Shown here piece after piece: positions 52,868-62,316 of a stretch of DNA of 64,000 nt. Position numbers and translations under genes: made by a program. The notes beneath the pieces were generated by a model. The model saw only the letters and a program-made list of their open reading frames with translations. It did no database searches and was not told the DNA's origin. Numbering within the stretch: the stretch's first letter is position 1; every line of letters begins with the position of its first letter. The stretch is taken from the NCBI RefSeq assembly GCF_000758545.1, contig NZ_CP009279.1, forward strand, positions 1,612,001 through 1,676,000, in the 5' to 3' direction. The stretch is from Paenibacillus sp. FSL H7-0737. Its GTDB lineage: Bacteria > Bacillota > Bacilli > Paenibacillales > Paenibacillaceae.

Positions 52868-53784
52868 GCCTGATTGCAGGAACTACAGTTACACTTAATG
52901 TAGTAAGAGAGGTATCCCCATACGGATTTTTCCTGAATGCAGGAGATCAGGATGTTATGCTGCATTATACTGAGCTTACCGAGAAGGTTAAGACAGGCGA
53001 TAAAGTAGAAGTCTTTATCTTCTTCGATACCGAGGACCGTCTAGCGGCAACGATGAAGAAACCGTTTCTGACATTGGGCGAAATGGCCTTATTGGAAGTG
53101 GCTGATATCCATCCGCGTCTAGGTTGCTTCTTGGAAATGGGTCTCGGACGGCAGCTGCTGCTGCCTATTCGTGAGCTTCCAGAGCTTCCAGAGCTGCGCC
53201 CTCAGATCGGCGACTATGTGTATGCGATTATGGAGCATGATAAACAGGGGCGTCTTCGTGCTAAATTAGCTGGAGAACAGGAACTAGCTCCGCTAGCTCT
53301 TCCTGCGCCTGAATCCTGGATGGGACAGACTGTGACAGCCCGGGTGTACAAACCGCTGCAAATGGGGACTTTTGTTCTTGTAGATGCTGGGGTTTTAGGC
53401 TTTGGTATTATCGGTATGGTCCATTCCTCTGAACGGAGTCGTCTACTACGTCTTGGAGAGCAGTTCGAAGCACGTGTCTCCCATATTCGCGAGGATGGTC
53501 GTGTTAACCTTTCTATGGGTCTCCGTAAAGAAGTAGGCATGGATGTAGACTCTGCCACGATTTTGGAATTCTTGCATGCCCGTCCGGGTGGAGCGATGCC
53601 TTATTCGGATGCTACACCACCGGATATTATCAAGCAGCGTTTCGGAATTAGTAAATCAGCCTTTAAGCGTGCGCTTGGAAAGCTGATGAAGGAAGGCCAT
53701 ATTACCCAAAAAGAGAATTGGACGTATCTTGCTCCTAAGGAAGAGGAAGGTTCAACCGAGGGAAATGAAGAAACAACCGAATAA
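52864..53784 (+). CDS. cvfB: S1-domain RNA-binding protein CvfB/YitL-like
   Basis: 306 residues from ATG 52864, which overlaps the rsfS stop by 4 nt. Several S1-type OB folds (VVREVSPYGFFLN; YKPLQMGTFVLVDAG; GEQFEARVSHIREDGRVNLSMG) are followed by a winged helix (IIKQRFGISKSAFKRALGKLMKEGHI) and an acidic tail (KEEEGSTEGNEETTE). CvfB proteins bind RNA and influence virulence or stress genes. This gene between rsfS and yqeM is an addition to the Bacillus order. Confidence 0.9.
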   Translation: MSLIAGTTVTLNVVREVSPYGFFLNAGDQDVMLHYTELTEKVKTGDKVEVFIFFDTEDRLAATMKKPFLTLGEMALLEVADIHPRLGCFLEMGLGRQLLLPIRELPELPELRPQIGDYVYAIMEHDKQGRLRAKLAGEQELAPLALPAPESWMGQTVTARVYKPLQMGTFVLVDAGVLGFGIIGMVHSSERSRLLRLGEQFEARVSHIREDGRVNLSMGLRKEVGMDVDSATILEFLHARPGGAMPYSDATPPDIIKQRFGISKSAFKRALGKLMKEGHITQKENWTYLAPKEEEGSTEGNEETTE

Positions 53785-53884
53785 TTTAAAACATAAGAGA
53801 TCTTGTGGGGACGCCTAGAGCGTTTATGCTCGATGGGTCAATAATAGAATCATATTAAATGTTGTAATAGAAAGCGGTGTACTA

Positions 53885-54655
53885 GTGTCTTCCTATGGGA
53901 AATTTGCTTATGTATACGATGAGCTCATGGCAGATATGCCGTATCCTGATTGGATCTCCTTTGCTGAAACCGCATGGAGCAAATACGGTAAGCCTGTAAC
54001 CGTGGCTGAGCTTGGCTGCGGCACCGGGAGTATCACTATTCCTTTGGCGGGTTCAGGGTATCATATGACCGGAATCGATCTATCTTCAGATATGCTCTCA
54101 GTGGCACAGCGCAAAATGGAAGAGCATCCCCAGGGACGGCGTTTCTTGCGTGAAGGTAGTGTTCGTTGGATTAGACAAAACATGAAGGAATGGGAGCTTC
54201 CAGAGCTTGTGGATTCTGTGATTTCTTTCTGTGATTGTCTGAATTATGTGCTGGAAGAAGACGATATCAGAGCTGTCTTTGCTAGTACCTTTGCAGGACT
54301 AAAGCAAGGTGGCACCTTTCTGTTCGATGTGCATCACCCAAACACACTGATCCGTTATGAAGAAGAGCAGCCCTTTATTCTGGACGAACCATCGGTGTCT
54401 TATATTTGGACTTGTGAGATGGATGTTCCACGCCGCGAAATAGAACATCATCTGTCCATTTTCGCTCGCGAAGAGGGACGGAGTGATGTATATCGCCGTT
54501 TCGAAGAGACGCATATTCAGCGTGCCTACGATCCCCAGTGGATGAAGGATGAACTGCTTAAGGCTGGATTTAGTGATGTGAAGACCTACGCCGATTTCGA
54601 GTGGATAGAGGCGGATGATGATGCGGAACGTTTATTTTATATTGCTATAAAATAA
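53885..54655 (+). CDS. yqeM: Class I SAM-dependent methyltransferase YqeM
   Basis: 256 residues from a GTG at 53885. The SAM-binding motif VAELGCGTGSITIPLAGSG and IDLSSDMLSVAQRKM are clear; SVISFCDCLNYV and LFDVHHPN follow. It is the last gene of the yqe cluster, 100 nt after cvfB. The methyl acceptor is not known. Confidence 0.94.
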   Translation: MSSYGKFAYVYDELMADMPYPDWISFAETAWSKYGKPVTVAELGCGTGSITIPLAGSGYHMTGIDLSSDMLSVAQRKMEEHPQGRRFLREGSVRWIRQNMKEWELPELVDSVISFCDCLNYVLEEDDIRAVFASTFAGLKQGGTFLFDVHHPNTLIRYEEEQPFILDEPSVSYIWTCEMDVPRREIEHHLSIFAREEGRSDVYRRFEETHIQRAYDPQWMKDELLKAGFSDVKTYADFEWIEADDDAERLFYIAIK

Positions 54656-54669
54656 ATATTCAACACTAA

Positions 54670-54718
54670 GAGGGGCTGTCCCAAAAGCTATGAAAATAGC
54701 TGATGGGACAGCCCTTCT
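54670..54718 (+). terminator. Terminator of the yqe cluster
   Basis: AGGGGCTGTCCC and GGGACAGCCCTT enclose an AGCTAT/ATAGCT hairpin, and a T-run follows. The stretch 54719-54874 holds only a short ATTCATGATTCATG repeat and no gene. Confidence 0.9.
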
Positions 54719-54874
54719 TTTTTGAGTTCGGTGTGGTTCCTGCTATTGAAAACGAGGGGCTAAAAATAAGCAGATAACGTCATCTGAGTCCGTATGCTTC
54801 ATGGAATGTTGGATTCATGATTCATGATTCGTGTATGAAGAAGTAGCTCTAATTGCGCAAAATATGTATATCAA

Positions 54875-54904
54875 AAAAACCGGGCAGTGTTTATGCCACC
54901 CGGC
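54875..54904 (-). terminator. Terminator of the 52-residue membrane protein gene
   Basis: On the minus strand CCGGG-TGGC...GCCCGG is followed by seven T, just past the stop at 54917. Confidence 0.75.
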
Positions 54905-54916
54905 ATCTTCCAATCC

Positions 54917-55075
54917 TTACCGATGCTCAAACAGATCAATGGCACCCAATACGACATGAGCCAGACCAAATCCAAGTACGCCTGTTGCTGCCATCTTATA
55001 CTTGCTTCCAAGAAAAGCGGCGCTAGAAGCGGTTACGACGGTTCCAAGAACAGCGGGAATTAGACCTTCACGCAT
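54917..55075 (-). CDS. 52-residue hydrophobic membrane protein
   Basis: On the minus strand the frame starts at ATG 55075 after GAAGGAGTG and codes MREGLIPAVLGTVVTAS and further residues to a TAA at 54917. Two short hydrophobic helices (about 5-22 and 29-47) are separated by SKYKMA, and the end is AIDLFEHR. It has its own ribosome binding site and terminator, so it is likely to be real. I do not recognize the family; its place next to the yqe cluster gives no function. Confidence 0.75.
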   Translation of the reverse strand: MREGLIPAVLGTVVTASSAAFLGSKYKMAATGVLGFGLAHVVLGAIDLFEHR

Positions 55076-55151
55076 TCGAAACACTCCTTCTCGGTGGTTT
55101 GGGAGACAGGGTTATTATGAGTCAAACTCAAAAAAATATACAAAGTAAAAG

Positions 55152-55192
55152 AAGACCTTAGACCAGTTATTGCTGGTTCTAAGGTCTTTTTG
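55152..55192. terminator. Bidirectional terminator
   Basis: AAGACCTTAGA-CCAG with CTGG-TTCTAAGGTCTT and a T-run. It lies just after the ArsR-like gene on the minus strand. Confidence 0.88.
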
Positions 55193-55205
55193 TTTAGGGA
55201 ATATT

Positions 55206-56162
55206 TTACTCTGATAAGGTAACGGCAGTACGAGAAGCGCCAATTTCTACTTCATGAACATCATATAGTACACGCGCCAGTAAGTCCTGGCTATAGTTGC
55301 CGAAATGTTTGCCGTAAATGGTGAGCCCGCGTTTGTTTACAGGCTTGTCCGTTACGGCTATCCGGAAAGTAAGCTCGCTCTTGTAATCAAGCTGAATATC
55401 ATCCAGGGTCACGTCAGAAATCCGGCAACCGTCAATAAAGCTACCTTCATTATTAATACGGATCAGTTTGAGCATACCATATTGGTTTAAATGTGGAGGC
55501 CACCAGTCTGGATTAAACGTTCCACGGGTGTCTCCGAAATCTCCAGGACTAGTCCAGTAGCCGATTTCAATTCCATTTAAGTAGAAATAAAGATCGGAGG
55601 GATAGTTATCGTTAGATCCAGGGGCCTCAGAGCCAATCTCCATCGAGAATTGGATTTCGCGGAACGTTTGATTAGCTTTAAGATAGTTCGGAATTCTATA
55701 TTCGAGAAAGCCTTCAGCCATCCAAATGATCTCGGATTCAATCCGCTGAGGATCAGCGAAATAACGGGGTTCGTCGAAGTCGCCGATAATGCTGTCTTTG
55801 GTAGCAAGACCGCAGGTCGGAACAGCCTGATAGTTGCTATAATGTCCTACTTGGATTTCTACTTCGTAGAGATTATCAACATCCTTGCTGCGAAGATCAA
55901 CAATAAGCTTATCCTTATTTAAATAGCAGACCTTCTGAATACCGTGTTTACCCACAGATGTGTTTATCTCGATGAGACCGCTTTCTTCTAGCTTTTTAAT
56001 ATGCATCGTGATTGCGCCATTGCTGAGGTTCAGCTTCTTGGCAATTTCATTCAGATTCAGTGCTTGATTGGTAGCTAAAAGTTCGAGTATGAGGATTCTG
56101 ATTTCAGAACTAAGCGCCTTGAATATTTCAAGACCACTCATTAAATCTTTAATATAGATCAT
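55206..56162 (-). CDS. ArsR-type HTH regulator with large C-terminal beta-rich domain
   Basis: 318 residues from ATG 56162 (AGAAGG about 10 nt before it; a TTG 7 codons earlier lacks one). Residues 1-80 are an ArsR-like winged HTH (IFKALSSEIRILILELL; NLNEIAKKLNLSNGAITMHIKKLEESGLI). The remaining 230 residues, rich in beta-strand pattern with aromatic and acid residues (EYRIPNYLKANQTFREIQF, SDLYFYLNGIEIGYW, WPPHLNQYGMLKLI), look like a beta-sandwich that could bind a sugar. It is divergent from the GH27/GH43 genes and probably controls them. Typical ArsR proteins are only about 100 residues, so the extension is notable. Confidence 0.85.
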   Translation of the reverse strand: MIYIKDLMSGLEIFKALSSEIRILILELLATNQALNLNEIAKKLNLSNGAITMHIKKLEESGLIEINTSVGKHGIQKVCYLNKDKLIVDLRSKDVDNLYEVEIQVGHYSNYQAVPTCGLATKDSIIGDFDEPRYFADPQRIESEIIWMAEGFLEYRIPNYLKANQTFREIQFSMEIGSEAPGSNDNYPSDLYFYLNGIEIGYWTSPGDFGDTRGTFNPDWWPPHLNQYGMLKLIRINNEGSFIDGCRISDVTLDDIQLDYKSELTFRIAVTDKPVNKRGLTIYGKHFGNYSQDLLARVLYDVHEVEIGASRTAVTLSE

Positions 56163-56422
56163 TTTATCAATACCTTCTTCCAAATGGTCATAAATGAATA
56201 CTGTTTTATGAAATTATAAACTAATATAGCATATAAATAAAGCATCCTTCCTTGTTTTGTAGAATGATAAAAATAAGGGGGATTTTTTCCTTTTTTTGCA
56301 TTTAATCTAATTTAATTTAAAAATTAATGAAACTAATTCACGAAATAAGATGGTTTTACACCGGAATCATGTTACTTTCACTATTTATTTTATAAAAGTA
56401 TTAAAAGGTTTAAATAAATATG

Positions 56423-56451
56423 TTTACAAGTCTTTTTGTCTATGCTATTTT
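56423..56451 (+). promoter_or_regulatory. Candidate promoter of the GH27-GH43 operon
   Basis: TTTACA (56423-56428), 17 bp, TATTTT (56446-56451), 38 bp before the GH27 start. The rest of the 326-bp AT-rich divergent region (56163-56488) shows no clear palindrome. Confidence 0.5.
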
Positions 56452-56488
56452 TAAACTGAAAGTCTAAGAAAAGGACGTGAAAATCATT

Positions 56489-57754
56489 ATGTTAGCTGCA
56501 ACGCCCCCGATGGGCTGGAATAGCTGGGACTGTTACGGAGCTAGTGTTAATGAAGAAGAGGTAAGAGGCAACGCTGAATATATGGCTGCTCATTTGAAGG
56601 GATTTGGCTGGGAATATGTTGTTGTAGATATTCAGTGGTATGAGCCTGGAGCGAACTCTTCGCAATATCGTAACTTTGTACCGCTGGTCATGGACGAGTA
56701 TTCCAGACTTCAACCGGCAGAAAATCGTTTTCCTTCCGCAAAGGGAGGCAAAGGTTTTGCCCCACTCGCTGAATATGTGCATGGATTAGGGTTGAAATTC
56801 GGCATCCATATTATGCGTGGAATCCCTCGACAGGCCGTTCATGCGGCAAGTTCCATTCTAGGATCTGAGCAAACTGCACGTGATATCGCACATCCCAATT
56901 CTATATGTCCGTGGAATACAGATATGTATGGAGTAGATGCTTCTAAAGAAGGCAGTCAGGCTTACTATGATTCTCTTTTCCAGCTGTATGCCAGTTGGGG
57001 CGTAGATTATGTGAAGGTGGATGATATTGCCGCTTCACGTATTTATGGATACCACAAAGACGAAGTTGCCATGATCCGTAAGGCTATCGACCGCTGTGGT
57101 CGTGAAATGGTGCTTAGTCTTTCACCTGGACCTGCTCCGGTAGAAGAGGCTGAACACTTAGCTGAACATGCTAACCTGTGGAGAATGACCGACGATTATT
57201 GGGATCATTGGCATTTGCTGCGTGGAATGTTCGAGCGCTGCGAAAAATGGGCTCCTTACGTTCAGCCAGGCCATTGGCCAGACTGCGATATGCTGCCGCT
57301 AGGTCATCTTGGGATTCGTTCCGTTGATGGCGGGGGAGACCGATTTACAAGGTTTACTCCAGACGAACAGGTTACCATGATGACGCTCTGGACTATTTTC
57401 CGTTCGCCTTTAATGTTCGGGGGAGAGCTTAGAGACAATGATGAGTGGACATTATCTTTGTTAACCAATAGGGAAGTGCTTCACCTACATCATTTTGGTA
57501 AGGGTGGTAGACAAGTAGAGCGGAACGAAGAGTATGCGATCTGGACTTCTGAGGATGAACAAGGTAACCACTATGTAGCGTTGTTTAATCTCAGTGACAA
57601 AGAGTCGACACTCCAGGTATCGTTCCAAAAGCTAAATGTTTCAGTTCCAAAAACGATACGTAATCTGTGGCAAAGCCATGACCTGGAAGTTACTAATGAA
57701 GGGGTTACGCAGGTTCTTCCACCGCATGGTTCTGCATTGTTAAAGCTTTTATAG
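56489..57754 (+). CDS. Glycoside hydrolase family 27 (alpha-galactosidase type)
   Basis: 421 residues from ATG 56489, behind AAGGACGTGA, rather than the GTG at 56477 that lies within that site. The GH27 start PPMGWNSWDCYG, the nucleophile Asp178 in YVKVDDI and the acid/base Asp around 235 in WRMTDDYWDHW are present. RSPLMFGGELRDNDEW is typical of the C-terminal barrel, followed by a beta-sandwich end. It should remove alpha-galactosyl or beta-L-arabinopyranosyl ends from plant sugars. No signal peptide. It forms an operon with GH43, 12 nt later. Confidence 0.93.
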   Translation: MLAATPPMGWNSWDCYGASVNEEEVRGNAEYMAAHLKGFGWEYVVVDIQWYEPGANSSQYRNFVPLVMDEYSRLQPAENRFPSAKGGKGFAPLAEYVHGLGLKFGIHIMRGIPRQAVHAASSILGSEQTARDIAHPNSICPWNTDMYGVDASKEGSQAYYDSLFQLYASWGVDYVKVDDIAASRIYGYHKDEVAMIRKAIDRCGREMVLSLSPGPAPVEEAEHLAEHANLWRMTDDYWDHWHLLRGMFERCEKWAPYVQPGHWPDCDMLPLGHLGIRSVDGGGDRFTRFTPDEQVTMMTLWTIFRSPLMFGGELRDNDEWTLSLLTNREVLHLHHFGKGGRQVERNEEYAIWTSEDEQGNHYVALFNLSDKESTLQVSFQKLNVSVPKTIRNLWQSHDLEVTNEGVTQVLPPHGSALLKLL

Positions 57755-57766
57755 AGGAGAGAGATT

Positions 57767-58726
57767 ATGGATACGAGTAGAGAGTACAACAACCCATTGG
57801 TGGAGCAACGTGCTGATCCATGGGTATATAAACATACGGATGGATATTACTATTTCACAGCTTCTGTTCCAGAATACGACCGGATCGAATTAAGAAGATC
57901 GACAACCATCGAAGGATTAACTACTGCAGAACCAGTTGTAGCATGGCGCAAGTATGAGACGGGGCCGCTTAGTGCTAACATTTGGGCGCCGGAAATTCAT
58001 TACATAGACGGAAAATGGTACATTTATTTTGCCGCAGCACGGACTACGGAGACGACGGATGGTTTGTTCGATCACCGTATGTTTGCGCTCGAGAATGCAT
58101 CTGCTAATCCTTTAGAAGGAACATGGGTAGAAAAAGGTCAAGTGAAGACCGCTTGGGAATCGTTCGCTTTGGATGCGACAACGTTTCAGCATAAAGGAAA
58201 ACTGTACTATGTATGGGCTCAGAAGGACCTGAATATTGAAGGTAATTCTAATCTGTATATTTCTGAAATGAGCAACCCGTGGACACTCACAGGTCCTCAG
58301 ACTATGATTGCTACTCCAGAGCATGACTGGGAAATTATAGGGTACAAAGTAAACGAAGGCGCAGCAGTACTGAAACGAAATGGTTGTATCTTTATCAGCT
58401 TTTCGGCGAGTGCTACAGACTTCAATTATTGCATGGGACTATTAGTAGCGGATGAAGACAGCGAACTTCTGGAGGCAGCTTCATGGACTAAACTACCAAA
58501 TCCTGTATTCCAAACAAATGAAGAAAATGGACAATTCGGTCCAGGCCATAATAGCTTTACGGTCAATGAAAATGGGGAAGATGTGCTCATCTACCACTGT
58601 CGCAATTATAAAGAAATTACTGGCGATCCTCTTTATGATCCAAACCGTCATACACGTGCTCAGGTCTTCCATTGGAATGAAAATGGCACGCCGAATTTTG
58701 GAGTACCTGTTAAGGATGCGCAATAA
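57767..58726 (+). CDS. Glycoside hydrolase family 43
   Basis: 319 residues, a five-bladed propeller enzyme. The catalytic triad is visible: Asp17 in QRADPWVYKH, Asp136 in SFALDATTF and Glu197 in KVNEGAAVL. WAPEIHYIDGKWYIYFAA and GPGHNSFT are family blocks. It should release arabinofuranose or xylose from short hemicellulose-derived sugars inside the cell. GAGGAGAGAG precedes the ATG. It works with the GH27 enzyme and is probably controlled by the divergent ArsR-type regulator. Confidence 0.92.
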   Translation: MDTSREYNNPLVEQRADPWVYKHTDGYYYFTASVPEYDRIELRRSTTIEGLTTAEPVVAWRKYETGPLSANIWAPEIHYIDGKWYIYFAAARTTETTDGLFDHRMFALENASANPLEGTWVEKGQVKTAWESFALDATTFQHKGKLYYVWAQKDLNIEGNSNLYISEMSNPWTLTGPQTMIATPEHDWEIIGYKVNEGAAVLKRNGCIFISFSASATDFNYCMGLLVADEDSELLEAASWTKLPNPVFQTNEENGQFGPGHNSFTVNENGEDVLIYHCRNYKEITGDPLYDPNRHTRAQVFHWNENGTPNFGVPVKDAQ

Positions 58727-58742
58727 AAATAATCCGTTTTGC

Positions 58743-58799
58743 AAAAAAAAGAGGGTTACCCCTAAGCCACGTAAATGGCCGCTGGGTAACCCTCTTTTT
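58743..58799. terminator. Bidirectional terminator
   Basis: AAAAAGAGGGTTACCC and GGGTAACCCTCTTTTT form a perfect 16-bp stem with an inner GCC/GGC pair, between convergent GH43 and small secreted protein genes. Confidence 0.95.
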
Positions 58800-58819
58800 C
58801 ATATGTTACGTGTTGCTGC

Positions 58820-59347
58820 TTAAGGTATATATTGTTGCACGATGGAAGTGATTACGCCGTCCTGAATCGTAAGGTGATAAGGGAACTGGCTTAGATCGAA
58901 AATATCCGTTTTATTAAATTGATCGATAAATTGCTGTAAGGTGATAGCTTCGTTCCACTGAATGTCTAAGTCCTCAATGTTACCAGTGTGATCAAAGATC
59001 TGCATGGTGACTTTTGCGTTATCCGCGATCGGATAGGTTGTCAGTGTATCAACATCATTAACAACATAATATCCGTCTGGAGCTCCGCCAATTTCTGCTG
59101 CACCTTCTGGGTCTCTCTCAGCAAAGATTCGGTCAGCATCAGCACCCTGATACCAGTTTATTTCATCGGCTGTAATGGAAAGCTTGCCATTCTCGGATTG
59201 AATAGTATGGATATATACCGTCTGTTGCTGAGTCTTGCCACTATCTTGCGCATCTACTCGTGTTCCAACGGTACTAGCAGTAGTAATTAGGGAAAGAAAC
59301 AATAGAACAACAACCGGTAACACATACGCTGACTTTTTCTTAAACAT
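58820..59347 (-). CDS. Small secreted protein of unknown function
   Basis: 175 residues. A signal peptide or N-terminal anchor (about 1-28, KKKSAYVLPVVVLLFLSLIT) is followed by a polar region (DAQDSGKTQQQ) and a beta-rich domain with GYYVVNDVDTLTTYPIADNAKVTM and FPYHLTIQDGVITSIVQQYIP at its end. GGGGGAGA precedes the ATG. I do not recognize a family with certainty. It faces the GH43 gene across a terminator and is divergent from the YhgE-like gene. Confidence 0.75.
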   Translation of the reverse strand: MFKKKSAYVLPVVVLLFLSLITTASTVGTRVDAQDSGKTQQQTVYIHTIQSENGKLSITADEINWYQGADADRIFAERDPEGAAEIGGAPDGYYVVNDVDTLTTYPIADNAKVTMQIFDHTGNIEDLDIQWNEAITLQQFIDQFNKTDIFDLSQFPYHLTIQDGVITSIVQQYIP

Positions 59348-59582
59348 TAGAAATCTCCCCCTTGAGATATGTAAAAAGGTTGTATATATCTTATTACCCG
59401 CTACGTTTTTTCCTAAACGGGCTATATACTTCTATTACGTTAAATGAGCAGGTTTTGTTGCAATTTTTTAAAAATATTTCTGAAAAACGATGCCGGTCAT
59501 GAATCCGCTAAAAATGATAGTAAAAGTTTGTCTCCTCGGGCATATTAAAATGTCAAAACATACAGATTAGGGGGAGCAACGA

Positions 59583-62258
59583 ATGGGTGGAATACTACGG
59601 ATTTATAGGAACGACTGGCGCAACGTATTTAAGGTTCCTGTGGCCGTGTTCCTGATCGCTGCTTTGGTGGTGTTACCTTCTGTGTATGATTGGTTTAATG
59701 TTGCGGCGGTGTGGGATCCCTACAGTAATACCTCTGGCATTAAGATTGCTGTAACCAGTTTGGATGAAGGGACCACTGTGAAGGATAAGAGCTTCAATAT
59801 CGGCAATGATGTCATGGAAAGTCTTCGGAATAATAAAAGCTTAGGCTGGACCTTCGTAGATGCAGAAGCTGCGCACAACGGTGTGAAGCGTGGAGATTAT
59901 TATGCGAGTATTGTTATCCCTGCTGATTTCTCCAAAAGAATGACAGGAATCCTCGAAGGCAGGATCGTGAAACCAGAGATTGAATATACCGTCAATGAGA
60001 AGATAAATGCTATTGCCCCTAAAATCACAGATAAAGGTGCCTCTTCAATTACAACACAGATCAGTGAGAATTTTACGGAAACCATTAGCGAAACCGTATT
60101 TACGGCTTTAAAGCAAATTGATTCAAAATTCCAATCTGAATTGCCTATTATACGCAAGGTTGAAAAAGGGTTGTTTAAGTTAGAGGCAAGTCTCCCCGAG
60201 ATTGAAACGGCAGGCCAACATGTATTGAAAATTGAGGAGCAATGGCCGCAAATTCATGCATCGGCAACGCGCATCTCTAAGCTGGAGGATAAGCTGCCTG
60301 AGGTTGAAAAGGCGGGATTGGCTTTAGAAAAAATAGCTGAACATTGGCCTCAAATTGCCAATGTTGCAGATCATTTAGGGGAGCTGCAGGATAAGCTACC
60401 AAAAATTGAACAAGCAGCACAGCTAATCGTTCAACTTGATAATCATTTTGGTGAAGTTGAACAAATCATGGACAAGGCGTCGGAAGGTCTTGCGGAAGCA
60501 AATAAAGTTGTTAACACTGCTCTAACTGCGCTACCTAAGGCCGACAAAATTGTAACTGCTGGAAATGATTTTGTTCTAGAGCTTCAACAGTTCTTAGAGA
60601 AGAGTAATGCTGCATTTGAAGCGGTACCTGCCGCCCTCAAACAAAATATATACCTGCTGCAAAATACGGAGGACGCAGTAGTTCAGCTTGCTGAACTGCT
60701 GCAGGGAGAAGATCTTGACCCGCAAGCGGTACGCGAGCAACTTGAGTCAGTTTCCGCTCAGCTGGTGTCGGGAAGTAACGTGATGGATCATACGCTTTCT
60801 TTGTTATCGGCACTGAATACATTCTCACCAGGAACAGTAACTAATGCTGAGATTGGCACCTTGAAGGCTGTAAACAATGCCTTAAGCAGACAGACTTCTT
60901 TGGTAAACTCACTGGCGACGGATCTACAAAATGAGGGTCAGCCTGATCCGAGTAATGTTAAGCAATTGGGTCTTAAATCTGGCGAAGGGAACGTAGCCAT
61001 TTCGAAGCTTATTTCCGAATATGAAGCGGCAACTATCCCTGCTATAAAAAATACATTAGAGCAAATATCCACTGCTGCTGAGACTACAGCCACTGCCCTG
61101 GATCAAGTTCCGGATCGTCTATCGGCGCTGGGTACCCTTCTTGAGGAGACTATGGCAACGATTGAGTTCGGACAATCAAGCTTGGCTAGTCTACAGCAGG
61201 ACTTACCAGCTATTCGTGAAGCGGTACATACAGCAGCTAGCGGTGTCGCAGATAAGACACAGAGCTTTGGTACTTTTGTTCGCGATACACTTCCACTAAT
61301 TCAGAGCAGCTTGCCTGTTGCAGGAGAAAAAATACAACAAGCTGCAAATTTTGTCCGTAAGGATCTGCCGTCTGTAGAGGAACGGGTGCACCAGATTTCT
61401 GATCTGATTCGTACAGGTCTCCCCCGTGCGGATAAGGGAGTGGCGGTCGCAGCGGATATGGTGCGAAATGATCTTCCGATCCTGGAAGATTCGATTCGTA
61501 AAGCGGCAGCTACCATCCGTCAGATCAAAGATGAGGTGGATCTGGGAGAGATTGCTGAGCTGCTCGGAGGGGATATTAAGAGCAAAAGTGATTTTTTAGC
61601 CAATCCGGTAGTATTAAAAGAGAATAAGTTATATCCTATTCCGAATTATGGTTCGGCTATGACTCCTTTTTATGTTGTACTTTCCTTATGGGTAGGTGGC
61701 ACACTCCTAATCTCACTTCTCCGTACGGGAGTGGATACTGAGGGAATTGTGTACAAGCGGTATCAATTGTATTTTGGACGTCTGCTGACGTTTCTTACGG
61801 TTGGAATTCTGCAAGCGTTGGTGGCTGTACTTGGTAATATCTTTATTCTGAAATGTTATGTGGTGGACAAGGTGTGGTTTGTCCTTTTTGCAGTATTAAT
61901 TAGTATCGTATTCGTGACGATTGTATTTACGCTTGTATCCGTATTCGGAAACGTTGGGAAGGGGATAGCAATCGTATTCATGGTGCTTCAATTCTCAAGC
62001 TCTGGCGGTACGTTTCCAATCAGTACAACAGGCCATTTCTTTCAAATGTTGAATCCGTTTATGCCATTTACTTATGCGATTAGTTTGATGCGGGAGGCGG
62101 TAGGGGGGATTCTGCCGGAAGTGGCGATTCGCGATTGTCTTTATTTGATCCTATTCGGTGTAATAGCACTCTTACTGGCGCTAACGCTCAAGAAGCCGCT
62201 GGAGCGTTATATCGAAAAGGCGGCTGAACAAGCCGAAGAATCCAAATTGATCTCTTAA
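59583..62258 (+). CDS. YhgE/Pip-like (phage infection protein) membrane protein with coiled repeats
   Basis: 891 residues. One membrane helix near residues 15-37, then about 640 residues of extracytoplasmic helical sequence with repeated units built around LP-E/D motifs (KLPEVEKAGLALEKI, KLPKIEQAAQLIVQL, DLPSVEERVHQISDL, DLPILEDSIRKAA). Five or six helices of the ABC-2 type end it (about 690-875; SSGGTFPISTTGHFFQMLNPFMPF). The family includes YhgE, Pip (a phage entry factor) and EsaA of type VII secretion. AGGGGGAGC lies before the ATG. It stands alone, so its role here is not clear. Confidence 0.9.
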   Translation: MGGILRIYRNDWRNVFKVPVAVFLIAALVVLPSVYDWFNVAAVWDPYSNTSGIKIAVTSLDEGTTVKDKSFNIGNDVMESLRNNKSLGWTFVDAEAAHNGVKRGDYYASIVIPADFSKRMTGILEGRIVKPEIEYTVNEKINAIAPKITDKGASSITTQISENFTETISETVFTALKQIDSKFQSELPIIRKVEKGLFKLEASLPEIETAGQHVLKIEEQWPQIHASATRISKLEDKLPEVEKAGLALEKIAEHWPQIANVADHLGELQDKLPKIEQAAQLIVQLDNHFGEVEQIMDKASEGLAEANKVVNTALTALPKADKIVTAGNDFVLELQQFLEKSNAAFEAVPAALKQNIYLLQNTEDAVVQLAELLQGEDLDPQAVREQLESVSAQLVSGSNVMDHTLSLLSALNTFSPGTVTNAEIGTLKAVNNALSRQTSLVNSLATDLQNEGQPDPSNVKQLGLKSGEGNVAISKLISEYEAATIPAIKNTLEQISTAAETTATALDQVPDRLSALGTLLEETMATIEFGQSSLASLQQDLPAIREAVHTAASGVADKTQSFGTFVRDTLPLIQSSLPVAGEKIQQAANFVRKDLPSVEERVHQISDLIRTGLPRADKGVAVAADMVRNDLPILEDSIRKAAATIRQIKDEVDLGEIAELLGGDIKSKSDFLANPVVLKENKLYPIPNYGSAMTPFYVVLSLWVGGTLLISLLRTGVDTEGIVYKRYQLYFGRLLTFLTVGILQALVAVLGNIFILKCYVVDKVWFVLFAVLISIVFVTIVFTLVSVFGNVGKGIAIVFMVLQFSSSGGTFPISTTGHFFQMLNPFMPFTYAISLMREAVGGILPEVAIRDCLYLILFGVIALLLALTLKKPLERYIEKAAEQAEESKLIS

Positions 62259-62259
62259 G

Positions 62260-62313
62260 AAAAAAGAGGTTGTACCTAAGCCAATTGCTGTGGCTTTTGG
62301 TACAACCTCTTTT
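62260..62313. terminator. Bidirectional terminator
   Basis: AAAAGAGGTTGTACC and GGTACAACCTCTTTT with an inner GCC/GGC hairpin, between convergent genes. Confidence 0.95.
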
Positions 62314-62316
62314 AGA

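Noticed and set aside
54820-54842. Short tandem ATTCATG repeat
   Set aside because: Only two to three imperfect copies; too little to support a function.
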